The notes beneath the pieces were generated by a model that saw only the letters and a program-made list of their open reading frames with translations, was not told the DNA's origin and made no database searches. From CAZUDI01 sp964618975 (lineage in GTDB: Bacteria; Desulfobacterota; Desulfomonilia; UBA1062): a stretch of 25,432 bases of DNA. The position numbers were made by a program, and so were the translations under genes. Of this stretch, positions 8,142 to 14,940 are shown in pieces. Location: NCBI GenBank assembly GCA_964618975.1, contig CAZUDI010000052.1, positions 1 through 25,432 of the forward strand. The letters run 5' to 3'. The first letter of the stretch is position 1, and each line of letters opens with the position of its first letter.

Positions 8142-8804
8142 TCAATCACAGCTGGCCTGCAAAGAGGCCCCGGCAATGTGATGCTTGGTTTCGATAATCT
8201 TGTTCAGGATCGAGTAGCGCTCCTCCCACTGTTGCATGATGTAGGCATAGGGCATATCGTCATAGATACCGTGATAATGGACATACTCGATGTGAGGCCT
8301 CCCCTGGAGATCCTCCGCGGGCAGGATCGCGTCACTGCGCCCATCGAATTCAACGGGTCTGAATCCCCGCCGCATACACATCTGCACCTCGAAGGCCGGG
8401 GTGGCCTTAACCCATTCTTCCTCGAGGAAGATTTCCGCATAGCCGTGACACACGAAGACGTTCGTCCCCATGGCCTCGAGCAGCACCCCTCCCGCCAGGA
8501 AATCCCTGATGTCCGCAAGACCCAGCCGGGCAGGTATGCCGGAGGCGCGGGCAAAGGCAACCAGGGTGATGGCCTTCTGCACACAATAGCCGTCGCCGCG
8601 CTCGAGCACCCGGCTCACCCTGTTGGTGTCCCGGATATAGGCCTCGGCCCAGGGATTGTAACGGATGCCGTCCCTGACGGCATAGAAAATACGCACCGCC
8701 TTTTCCCTGGGCGCACGCGCCTGTCCCACGGCAGATTGTACCGCCGCGCGCACCCGGGGGTGATCAAAATCGATGAATTCCGTAGGTGCAAGATATTTTT
8801 CCAT
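8142..8804 (-). CDS. Transglutaminase-like cysteine protein
   Basis: This 220-aa protein has the transglutaminase-like core, a papain-like fold. Catalytic Cys74 is in GDGYCVQKA and His120 in VCHGYAEIFLEEEW. The third position, often Asp in a DPT motif, reads TPAFE here, a variant common in this subfamily; the acid may therefore be absent or supplied elsewhere. No signal peptide is seen, so it acts in the cytoplasm. Bacterial members are more often proteases or peptide hydrolases than cross-linkers. It is the first gene of an operon with the cyclase-family gene. There is no ribosome binding site before the ATG, and the predicted transcription start falls on the ATG itself. Biological role unknown. 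Confidence 0.75.
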   Translation of the reverse strand: MEKYLAPTEFIDFDHPRVRAAVQSAVGQARAPREKAVRIFYAVRDGIRYNPWAEAYIRDTNRVSRVLERGDGYCVQKAITLVAFARASGIPARLGLADIRDFLAGGVLLEAMGTNVFVCHGYAEIFLEEEWVKATPAFEVQMCMRRGFRPVEFDGRSDAILPAEDLQGRPHIEYVHYHGIYDDMPYAYIMQQWEERYSILNKIIETKHHIAGASLQASCD

Positions 8805-8810
8805 AGATTC

Positions 8811-8840
8811 ATGCTATCCGCAAATCCGCACGGGTGTCAA
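8811..8840 (-). promoter_or_regulatory. Promoter of the transglutaminase-cyclase operon
   Basis: On the minus strand a perfect -35 TTGACA (8835-8840) is followed after 18 bases by TAGCAT (8811-8816, 4 of 6 matches). The expected start is about 8804, the first base of the ATG, which implies a leaderless message. Confidence 0.55.
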
Positions 8841-8870
8841 CGACCACCTCGGTCTCCGACGGCACGCGGC

Positions 8871-8900
8871 TTGACAGTCAGGTGCTTTTTGGGGTTAAGT
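8871..8900 (+). promoter_or_regulatory. Promoter of ybaB-recR
   Basis: A perfect -35 TTGACA (8871-8876) is followed after 18 bases by TTAAGT (8895-8900, 3 of 6 matches). The expected start is about 8907, one base before the ybaB ATG. It faces away from the promoter at 8811-8840; the two -35 boxes are 30 bases apart. Confidence 0.5.
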
Positions 8901-8907
8901 AGCAGGC

Positions 8908-9225
8908 ATGGAGTTCAATCTCTCAGAGATCCTCAAACAGGCCCAGGGCCTCCAGACCCAGCTCCAGGAGATCCAGGAGCAGCTCGCCCGACGGAGTGTG
9001 AGTGTCGAGTCCGGCGGAGGAATGGTCCAGGTCACCTTCAATGGCAGGCAGGAACTCCTCGAGATCAAACTCGACCCCCTCTGCGTGGACCCGCGGGACA
9101 TACCCATGCTCGAAGACCTGATCACCGCCGCGCTGAATCAGGGTCTAAAGCGCTCCCGGGAACTCGCCACGGAAGAAATGCGGCGCCTGACGGGCGGGCT
9201 TCCCCTGCCCTTCGACCTCTTCTGA
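8908..9225 (+). CDS. ybaB: YbaB/EbfC nucleoid-associated protein
   Basis: YbaB/EbfC proteins are small DNA-binding dimers that coat the nucleoid. The 105-aa length is normal. The long N-terminal helix (residues 1-30, rich in Gln, Leu and Glu) is followed by the family core VSVESGGGMVQVTFNGRQEL and the C-terminal helix with ALNQGLKRSRELATEEM. recR follows 2 bases after the stop, the classic ybaB-recR pair. dnaX, which usually precedes them, is absent; the upstream gene is divergent. No ribosome binding site is evident before the ATG. Confidence 0.93.
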   Translation: MEFNLSEILKQAQGLQTQLQEIQEQLARRSVSVESGGGMVQVTFNGRQELLEIKLDPLCVDPRDIPMLEDLITAALNQGLKRSRELATEEMRRLTGGLPLPFDLF

Positions 9226-9227
9226 AG

Positions 9228-9839
9228 ATGGATCCCTATCCTCGCCCCTTGAGGGACCTGATCTCTCAACTGAAACGCCTGCCGGGTATCGGCGAAAAGA
9301 CCGCCACGCGTCTGGCCCTCTTTATCCTGGCCGACAAGGGCAAGCTGGCCACCACCCTGTCAGCCGCTCTCGTCCAGGTTTCCCAGCAGATCCGGCTGTG
9401 CCCCGCATGCTTCAACATCACAGACAGGCCCCGCTGCGCCATATGCCAGGATCCGGCCCGGGACCATCTCTGCCTCTGCGTAGTCGAGGACCCCAGCGAC
9501 GTCCTGGCCCTGGAGTCGACCCACGAATACCGGGGGCTCTATCATGTGCTGCACGGCCTCATCTCCCCCATCAACGGCATCGCCCCCGAAGACATCCGCA
9601 TCCCCGAGCTCCTTCACAGGCTTAAGACCTCCCCGGTCAAGGAGGTGATCGTGGCCACCAACCCCTCGGTGGAGGGGGAGGGGACCTCGCACTACATCCA
9701 CAAGATCATCCATGACGCGGGCCTGACGGTCAAGGTAAGCCGGATCGCCTCCGGTATCCCCATGGGGGGCGAACTCAAGTACATGGATCAGGTGACGCTG
9801 GCCAGCTCGCTGCGGTACCGGCGCAACCTCAAGGGATAG
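9228..9839 (+). CDS. recR: Recombination protein RecR
   Basis: RecR loads RecA at single-strand gaps together with RecO and RecF. This 203-aa protein has the complete family layout: an N-terminal helix-hairpin-helix (LKRLPGIGEKTATRLA, about 15-30), a four-cysteine zinc finger (C58, C61, C70, C73), and a Toprim domain beginning VVEDPSD near 85-91 and including TNPSVEGEGTSHYI. The C-terminal segment ASGIPMGGELKYMD is typical. The ATG is 2 bases after the ybaB stop, with its ribosome binding site inside ybaB. A longer frame reaching far upstream overlaps ybaB out of frame and is discarded. Neither recO nor recF is in the window, but recA is on the other strand 10 kb away. Confidence 0.96.
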   Translation: MDPYPRPLRDLISQLKRLPGIGEKTATRLALFILADKGKLATTLSAALVQVSQQIRLCPACFNITDRPRCAICQDPARDHLCLCVVEDPSDVLALESTHEYRGLYHVLHGLISPINGIAPEDIRIPELLHRLKTSPVKEVIVATNPSVEGEGTSHYIHKIIHDAGLTVKVSRIASGIPMGGELKYMDQVTLASSLRYRRNLKG

Positions 9840-9882
9840 GCGCCCGTCTGCGACATGGAGGGCCGCGGGGAAATAACTGCCT

Positions 9883-9904
9883 GGGAAAACGGCACACTTT
9901 TCCC
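9883..9904 (+). terminator. Hairpin after recR
   Basis: GGGAAAA (9883-9889) and TTTTCCC (9898-9904) form a perfect 7-bp stem with an 8-base loop. C-rich sequence rather than a U-run follows. It may end the ybaB-recR message, or serve as a binding site for the sigma-54 activator, since the flgL promoter lies about 45 bases downstream. Confidence 0.35.
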
Positions 9905-9946
9905 CCCTCCCCCGAATATGCGCCTGTTCGCCGCCGCTCATCTCCC

Positions 9947-9962
9947 TGGCAGAGTGTTTGCA
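9947..9962 (+). promoter_or_regulatory. Sigma-54 promoter of flgL-fliW
   Basis: TGGCAG (9947-9952) and TTGCA (9958-9962) match the -24/-12 consensus TGGCAC-N5-TTGCW, with exact spacing between the GG and GC elements. The expected start near 9973 leaves a 35-base leader before the flgL ATG. Sigma-54 control of hook and junction genes is common in flagellated Proteobacteria and relatives. Confidence 0.75.
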
Positions 9963-10007
9963 TTGACCGTAAAGCATGCACCGACACTTACCGATAAGGA
10001 TGATAAT

Positions 10008-11102
10008 ATGAGGGTCAGCAACCGGTTTTTATACTATCAGCTCGTCAAGGATCTCGGAGCCAATACGGAGAAGATGTTCAAACTCAACTCCCAGATCTCC
10101 TCCGGCAAGCGCATTGACCGGCCTTCCGAGGATCCGGTGGGCATGTCCAGCGTGCTCATCTACCGCACCGAACTGACCGAGATGGATCAGTTCCAAAAAT
10201 CCATCAGCCTGAGCTCGGGGTGGCTCACCCGCATGGATGCCGTGCTTACGGACGTGGACGATGTCCTGGGGCGCGCTATCGAACTCGCCACACAGGGGGC
10301 CTCGGCCACGGCCTCGGCCGATACCCGCGAAGGGGCCGCCGATGAGATTGAGGAGCTCCGCAAGCTCGTCCTGGGCCTAACCAACTCCAAGTACGCCAAC
10401 AAGTTCATGTTCGGCGGAACCCAGACCCAGACGCAACCCTTCCTCTGGGTCGACGCCCAGTCCTTGCAAGCCAATGTCGGCACCATCTCCTCCGCGGCTC
10501 CGGCGGCCCCGGCGGAAGGGGACCGCTATATCGATGCCGACGATAACCACCTCTATCAGTACACCGGCGGTGCCTGGGCGGACCAGACCCCCTCCGGCCC
10601 GCAGGAAGGCGCCGCGGTTACCGTCAGTGATCAGAACCAGATCTTCGTCTTCGATCAGGGGGCCTGGAAGGCGCAGTACCAGGGTAACAGCGACGCCTTT
10701 TCCATCAAGATCGGCAAGATCGATTCCGTCCAGACCAACCTGCCCGGCGATGAGCTCTTCATGAAAGACACCGGTAATGTCCTGTCCTCGCTTTTGAACC
10801 TGGAAAAGGCCCTCAGGGACAACGATCAGGATGCCATTCGGGATCAGCTGCCGGAACTGGAAAACGCCAGTATCAGCATTTCCAATCACCAGGCCTCCAT
10901 CGGCGCCCGCATGAACCGCCTCGATTATACCACCACCGTACTGGAAAAGGCGGATGTGGACACCCAGCTGCGGATATCCATGATCGAAGACCTGGACTAT
11001 GCCGAGGCCATCACGGCCCTGACAAACCAGGAGACCATCTACCAGGCAACCCTGAAGAGCACCTCAATGATCACACAGCTCAGCCTCGTAGACTACGTGT
11101 AG
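10008..11102 (+). CDS. flgL: Flagellar hook-filament junction protein FlgL with repeated insert
   Basis: FlgL (HAP3) joins the hook to the flagellin filament and is exported by the flagellar type III apparatus. The 364-aa protein has a conserved flagellin-like N-terminus (MRVSNRFLYY, QISSGKRIDRPSEDPVG) and a C-terminal helix with the coiled-coil pattern ending TSMITQLSLVDYV. The middle (about 165-225) is an insert containing two 24-residue units, 170-193 and 200-223. Each begins EG and shares the frame D-x-N-x-(L/I)-(Y/F)-x-(Y/F)-x-x-G-A-W-x-x-Q. The ATG has AAGGATG upstream; an earlier in-frame start at 9855 would precede the sigma-54 promoter and is rejected. fliW follows after 12 bases. 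flgK, the usual partner, is absent. Confidence 0.92.
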   Translation: MRVSNRFLYYQLVKDLGANTEKMFKLNSQISSGKRIDRPSEDPVGMSSVLIYRTELTEMDQFQKSISLSSGWLTRMDAVLTDVDDVLGRAIELATQGASATASADTREGAADEIEELRKLVLGLTNSKYANKFMFGGTQTQTQPFLWVDAQSLQANVGTISSAAPAAPAEGDRYIDADDNHLYQYTGGAWADQTPSGPQEGAAVTVSDQNQIFVFDQGAWKAQYQGNSDAFSIKIGKIDSVQTNLPGDELFMKDTGNVLSSLLNLEKALRDNDQDAIRDQLPELENASISISNHQASIGARMNRLDYTTTVLEKADVDTQLRISMIEDLDYAEAITALTNQETIYQATLKSTSMITQLSLVDYV

Positions 11103-11114
11103 GGAGATGTTATC

Positions 11115-11555
11115 TTGGAGATAGAAACGTTACGTTTCGGCAGGATTGAGGTACACGACGACAAGGTCATCACCTTCCCTAAAGGGCTCCTGGGCTTCGC
11201 GGCCTCCAGGCGCTTCATCCTCTTTCCGCACAAGGAGGGCTCGCCCTTTTTCTGGTTGCAGAGCATCGATGACGGCAATCTGGCCTTCGTGGTGATGAAT
11301 CCCTTACTCGTCACACAGGATTATCGCATCGACCTTGCCGAGGAGGTGCTCGCCGAACTGGGCGCCGACGAGGGCGAGCTGGAGGTGATGTGCATCGTGA
11401 CCATCCCCCAGGAACACCCTGAGAACATGACCGTCAATCTCCTGGGCCCTCTCATTATCGCGGCCCACAACCGGCTTGCCGCACAGATTGTCGTCAACAC
11501 AGGCGATTATTCCCACCGCCATCCGGTGGTTTCCCCGCGCCCGGCCCAGCCCTGA
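11115..11555 (+). CDS. fliW: Flagellar assembly factor FliW
   Basis: FliW binds flagellin and also sequesters the translational repressor CsrA, coupling flagellin synthesis to export. The 146-aa length is normal. Family features are FGRIEV near the start, ITFPKGLLGF, a WLQSIDD segment, LAFVVMNP, and MTVNLLGPLIIAAHNRLAAQIV near the end. The start is a TTG with AGGGAG 8 bases upstream; no in-frame ATG is near. It is co-transcribed with flgL. In many bacteria csrA follows immediately; here it does not, and the next 355 bases hold no recognisable csrA. Confidence 0.93.
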   Translation: MEIETLRFGRIEVHDDKVITFPKGLLGFAASRRFILFPHKEGSPFFWLQSIDDGNLAFVVMNPLLVTQDYRIDLAEEVLAELGADEGELEVMCIVTIPQEHPENMTVNLLGPLIIAAHNRLAAQIVVNTGDYSHRHPVVSPRPAQP

Positions 11556-11910
11556 CATCCATATTCCCTCCTACGCGCGGAAGGCGCGCCCGGACCCGGT
11601 GCGGTCCGCTTCAGCGGCTATGGAATCCATCTCGCCTCTGCGTTTCCGGAACCAGCCCTGGTTCACCCGACCCAGATATTTATCGAAAAATCCGGCGACA
11701 AAGACCAGGGCACCCCACTGAAGGCGTGTCAGCACCCACGCATGTTCACATATTTCACCACTATATCCAGCTGTTACCCCGGCCACAACCGCACATTCCC
11801 TTCGGGCTTCTTCAGGCCATCCCCAAGATACCCGCACCTACCGGTCGGCTTTCGCGTTGACATTTCCTGCCCAGGCGTTAAGGTGAATTCCTCACGTGAA
11901 AGGATGTTCC
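11556..11910. other. Spacer of 355 bases, possibly one small unknown ORF
   Basis: No gene is recognised. An open frame on the minus strand (11571-11837, GTG start, 88 codons) contains a hydrophobic stretch WGALVFVAGFF followed by a basic segment WFRKRRGE. It has no clear ribosome binding site and no family resemblance. It could be a small membrane protein or a decayed remnant. A weak GCGCG/CGCGC hairpin lies at its downstream end. The mobB promoter candidate occupies the right end. Confidence 0.3.
11857..11884 (+). promoter_or_regulatory. Candidate promoter of mobB
   Basis: TTGACA (11857-11862) is followed after 16 bases by TAAGGT (11879-11884, 3 of 6). The expected start near 11891 leaves about 20 bases before the ATG at 11911, enough for the AAAGGA ribosome binding site. 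Confidence 0.35.
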
Positions 11911-12423
11911 ATGTACGACAACATCATCTCGTTCGTGGCCCGGGGGACCGACAGTGGCAAGACCTATATCATGGAAAGGGTGCTCTGTGAGCTCAAGCAG
12001 CGGGGGCTCACCCTCACGGCCGTCAAGCACGGCGCCCATATCCACATGCCGGACGCCGAGGGCAAGGACAGCCACAAATTCGCCCACAGCGGGGCCGACA
12101 GGGTCATAGTCTTCTCCGATCACGGACTGTTCATGTACACCATGACCCCCCCCGATATCGACACCCTGGTCGAACTGGCCGGCCGCGGGGTGGACCTGGT
12201 CCTGGTGGAGGGTTTCAAGGCCGGGCCGTTCGCCAAGATCGAGGTCTTCAATCACACGCGCTATGCCACACCCCTGTCCCTGGAGAGCAGCGACCCCTCC
12301 TACATCGCCCTCGTTACCGATCAGGAGCTGGCAGGCCCCCTGCCCCGTTTCCGCTTCGCCGATATCAGGGGCCTGTGCGACTTCATCGAAGAGCGGCTCG
12401 CCAGGCGCCTGCCTGTGACCTGA
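11911..12423 (+). CDS. mobB: MobB-type GTP-binding protein of molybdopterin guanine dinucleotide synthesis
   Basis: MobB is a P-loop GTPase that assists MobA in attaching GMP to the molybdenum cofactor. The 170-aa protein begins with ISFVARGTDSGKTYIME; the Walker A motif is GTDSGKT (12-18). It continues with LTAVKHGAH, and a Walker B-like VDLVLVEGFK lies near 95-104. The G-D substitution in the P-loop (GTDSGKT, where GxxGSGKT or GxxNSGKT is common) is mild and keeps the key lysine. ATG at 11911 is chosen over the GTG at 11896 because AAAGGA sits 7 bases upstream. It stands alone; no mobA, moeA or moa gene is adjacent. A ModE-like HTH and CinA lie elsewhere in the window. Confidence 0.85.
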   Translation: MYDNIISFVARGTDSGKTYIMERVLCELKQRGLTLTAVKHGAHIHMPDAEGKDSHKFAHSGADRVIVFSDHGLFMYTMTPPDIDTLVELAGRGVDLVLVEGFKAGPFAKIEVFNHTRYATPLSLESSDPSYIALVTDQELAGPLPRFRFADIRGLCDFIEERLARRLPVT

Positions 12424-12459
12424 AGCGGAATATGGCCACTGACAAGCTCCCTCTGGTGT

Positions 12460-12475
12460 CACAGAAAAAACTGTG
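12460..12475. repeat. Short inverted repeat before the methyltransferase gene
   Basis: CACAG and CTGTG flank six A (perfect 5-bp arms), 17 bases before the ATG at 12492. It could be an operator or an RNA hairpin in the leader. No clear -35/-10 pair is visible nearby. Confidence 0.25.
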
Positions 12476-12491
12476 CTAAAGCCTCAGGGCC

Positions 12492-13646
12492 ATGTTGATA
12501 ATCAAGCTGAAGCCGACCAAGGAGCTGCCCGTCATCCATGGTCATCCATGGATCTTTTCCGGGGCGGTTGACGATGTACAGGGGCCTGTGGGCGAGGAAT
12601 ATCTCTGCCGAGTCATCGACGCCACGGGACACTTCGTGTGTCAGGGGCTCTACAATCCGATCTCCCAGATCGCGGTGCGCGTGCTGACGCTATCCAAGGA
12701 ACCGATTCAGCGGAACTTCTGGCAGGCTCGTGTTCGGCGCGCCCTGAGCTTGCGCGAGCGCATCATCCCCGCGGACACCACCTGCTATCGGCTCATCAAC
12801 GCCGAAGGTGACGGCTGTCCGGGGCTCGTCGTCGATCGCTATGCCCAGGTGCTCATCCTGCAGATCCTCTGCCCCGGCATGGACTTCTACAAGGATCTCC
12901 TGGTCGGCATCCTCGTCGAGCTCTTTCCCCAGTGTGTGATCCATGAACGCTCGGAGATCAAGGCGCGCAAGGCAGAGGGACTCCCCAACTCGAGCGGCCC
13001 CCTCCATGGAGACCTGAAAAACGGTGATGTCGAGGTGCAGGAAAACTCCCAGCGCTTCATGGTCGACGTGCTCACCGGCGACCGGACGGGATTCTATATG
13101 GAGCATCGCTCCACCCGGGCCCGTATGGCCCCCCTGTGCCGTGAGCGCGACGTGCTCGATCTCTTTTCGTATTCCGGGGCCTTTTCCCTGTACGCGCTGA
13201 CCAGCGGTGCCCGGAGCGTGGTTTCGGTCGACTCCTCGGCCCCGGCGCAGGCCCTCATGAAGAAGACCATGGATCTCAACCGCATCAAGCCCTTCGTCTG
13301 GCGGCAGGTCAAAAACGACGCCTCGCGCTTTCTGGCCGACGAAAAAGAAACCTACGACCTCATTGTATGCGACCCCCCGCCCCTGGCCCGCATGCACGAA
13401 GACCTCCTCAAGATCACTACGCATTCCCTGGAGCGGCTCAAGGCCGGGGGTATCCTGTGCATCACCACGACCCTCTCACAAAAATTCACCGAGCCTGACC
13501 TGCTCAAGGTGCTCAATCGTGCGGCCCTGACCCTGGGGCGCACCGCACGCATCCTGGAGCCGCTGTTTCAGGCCCCGGACTACCCCTGCCTGAGTTCGCA
13601 TCCCCAGGGACGCTTTCTCTGCGGGTATCTGGTGCACGTGGAATAG
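12492..13646 (+). CDS. Class I rRNA methyltransferase with PUA domain (RlmI-like)
   Basis: This 384-aa enzyme resembles RlmI, which methylates C5 of a cytosine in 23S rRNA using S-adenosylmethionine. Residues 1 to about 80 form the PUA RNA-binding domain, with the typical HGHPWIFSGAV. A linking region contains INAEGDGCPGLVVDRY. The methyltransferase domain has TGFYMEHRSTRARM near 197, the SAM-binding loop VLDLFSYSGAFSLYA near 219, and the active-site DPPP near 293, where RlmI has DPPKF. RlmI-type enzymes lack a conserved catalytic cysteine pair, so the exact target base is uncertain. The ribosome binding site is weak (CAGGG). It appears to be a single-gene unit. Confidence 0.82.
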   Translation: MLIIKLKPTKELPVIHGHPWIFSGAVDDVQGPVGEEYLCRVIDATGHFVCQGLYNPISQIAVRVLTLSKEPIQRNFWQARVRRALSLRERIIPADTTCYRLINAEGDGCPGLVVDRYAQVLILQILCPGMDFYKDLLVGILVELFPQCVIHERSEIKARKAEGLPNSSGPLHGDLKNGDVEVQENSQRFMVDVLTGDRTGFYMEHRSTRARMAPLCRERDVLDLFSYSGAFSLYALTSGARSVVSVDSSAPAQALMKKTMDLNRIKPFVWRQVKNDASRFLADEKETYDLIVCDPPPLARMHEDLLKITTHSLERLKAGGILCITTTLSQKFTEPDLLKVLNRAALTLGRTARILEPLFQAPDYPCLSSHPQGRFLCGYLVHVE

Positions 13647-13867
13647 CCCCGGCCCATCCCTGCCGCCGCAGGCGGCGGTGAATTCAACCCTGAGTGATTA
13701 CTGACAAGTGAATAATTGGAGTACTTGAAAGCAGGTTGGTCAAATCATGTACGGTTTCAACCTACACAAGCATATCTTATATGAGAATACACTATGATTA
13801 TAATTTCTCGAAAGAGGCCAACCGATGGCCTCCTCTTAACGTCCGCACATATTAGCAAAAGGGCGCA
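13647..13867. other. AT-rich convergent spacer
   Basis: These 221 bases lie between two convergent genes. GCCGCC and GGCGGC (13662-13676) form a hairpin after the methyltransferase gene. From about 13690 the base composition becomes clearly AT-rich compared with everything around it. No gene, tRNA or known repeat is seen there. Confidence 0.5.
13814..13832 (-). terminator. Terminator at the end of the recA-his-HIT operon
   Basis: GAGGCCA and TGGCCTC form a perfect 7-bp stem with a 5-base loop, 36 bases past the HIT stop. On the minus strand TTTCGAGAAATT follows, a weak T-run. Its place at the end of a long run of genes supports the call. Confidence 0.5.
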
Positions 13868-14203
13868 TCAGCCCATCTGGCCCTCGAGCAGTCGCCCCCC
13901 CAGAACATGCAGGTGCAGGTGCAGGACGATCTGGGTACCATCACGGCCGCAGTTCACCACGGTGCGATAGCCGGATTCCTTGATTCCCTTAATTTCGGCC
14001 ACCTTTTGGGCCGCCTGCAGCATGGCGAACCACAGATCCCGATCATCCAGGTCGTTCAGGGACTCCACGTGCACCTTCGGCACCACCAGGGTATGGACCG
14101 GGGCCTGGGGCTCGATATCGTCAAAGGCATAGACGTTTTCATCCTCATACACCAGCGTAGAGGGGATCTCCCCTCTGATGATCCTGCAGAATATACAGTC
14201 CAT
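13868..14203 (-). CDS. HIT-family (HINT-like) nucleotide hydrolase
   Basis: HIT proteins hydrolyse or transfer nucleotides from substrates such as AMP-lysine or phosphoramidates. The 111-aa protein has the HINT layout: CIFCRI at the start, EDENVYAFDDIEPQAPVHTLVVPK, and the histidine triad H95-x-H97-x-H99 (LHLHLHVLGGR). The triad is intact, with H99 the presumed nucleophile neighbour. It begins 2 bases after the hisA stop behind GGGAGGAT. HIT genes are often found next to his genes in Proteobacteria, although no direct step in histidine synthesis is known for them. It is the last gene of the long operon. Confidence 0.9.
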   Translation of the reverse strand: MDCIFCRIIRGEIPSTLVYEDENVYAFDDIEPQAPVHTLVVPKVHVESLNDLDDRDLWFAMLQAAQKVAEIKGIKESGYRTVVNCGRDGTQIVLHLHLHVLGGRLLEGQMG

Positions 14204-14205
14204 GT

Positions 14206-14940
14206 CTATCCTCCCCTGATCGAATTCTGTACCGTCTCGATCGCGTGCTTAAGATCGATGCGGCCCTCGTAGAGGGCCTTGCCTGTAATCGCACCAAAGA
14301 TCTCGGGGATTCCGGCCAGAGCAGCGAGGTCCGCGACCGAGGATACTCCGCCCGAGGCCACCACCGGGGTCGTCACGGCCCGGGCCAGTTCTGCCGTGGC
14401 CTTTATATTGGGTCCCGTGAGCATACCATCGCGCGCGATGTCCGTATAGACGATGAAGGCCGGGGTGTCCTCCTCGTACTCGCGGGCAAGCTCCAGCGCG
14501 GTCCGCCCTGTGACCTCGGTCCAGCCCTGAACGGCCACGCGCCCCTGGTCGGCGTCGATGCCCAGCGCCACCCTCCCGGGAAAGCGGCGCAAGATCACGT
14601 GAGATCCGGCCGGATCCTTGACCACCATGGTACCGAGGATGACGTAGGCAACCCCGAGATCGAAGGCCCTCTCGGCGGCGTCCCCCGAACGGATGCCGCC
14701 CCCCAGCTCCACCTCCACATCCACGGCCTCACAGACAGCCGCGATGGCCTGCATATTGATGCCCCGACCCTGAAGCGAGCCATCCAAATCCACCACATGG
14801 ATCCTGCGGGCCCCGGCCTCTTGGAAGGACCGCGCCACCTCAGCCGGGTCATGGCTGTAGGTCGTGACCTCGTCGAAACGGCCCTTTTTGAGTCGGACGA
14901 CCTTGCCGGCATGCAGATCGATGGCCGGAATGATGATCAT
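14206..14940 (-). CDS. hisA: ProFAR isomerase HisA
   Basis: HisA converts ProFAR to PRFAR, the fourth step of histidine synthesis. The 244-aa (beta-alpha)8 barrel has both half-barrel signatures. D8 lies in MIIIPAIDLHAGKVVRL, VDLDG near 50 and LGGGIR near 80. D129 is in ALGIDA, TDIARDGMLTGPN lies at 166-178, and ASGGVSS plus GAITGKALYEGRI are near the end. The two phosphate-binding sites are intact. The ATG is chosen for its strong AGGAGAGGT; it overlaps the stop of the 85-aa gene by ATGA. The partner hisF is not adjacent. A PriA-type bifunctional role is possible in family terms but not indicated. Confidence 0.95.
   Translation of the reverse strand: MIIIPAIDLHAGKVVRLKKGRFDEVTTYSHDPAEVARSFQEAGARRIHVVDLDGSLQGRGINMQAIAAVCEAVDVEVELGGGIRSGDAAERAFDLGVAYVILGTMVVKDPAGSHVILRRFPGRVALGIDADQGRVAVQGWTEVTGRTALELAREYEEDTPAFIVYTDIARDGMLTGPNIKATAELARAVTTPVVASGGVSSVADLAALAGIPEIFGAITGKALYEGRIDLKHAIETVQNSIRGG

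Noticed and set aside
8040..9839. A 599-codon frame ending with recR
   Set aside because: Only the last 203 codons are RecR. The upstream part is antisense to the transglutaminase and cyclase genes and out of frame with ybaB.
12531..12550. Perfect tandem 10-base duplication (GTCATCCATG twice)
   Set aside because: It encodes the normal PUA-domain motif HGHPWIF in frame, so the repeat is a coincidence of codon choice rather than a recent duplication.
13662..13676. Terminator for the methyltransferase gene
   Set aside because: The 6-bp GC stem with a 3-base loop is real but no T-run follows, so termination there is unproven.
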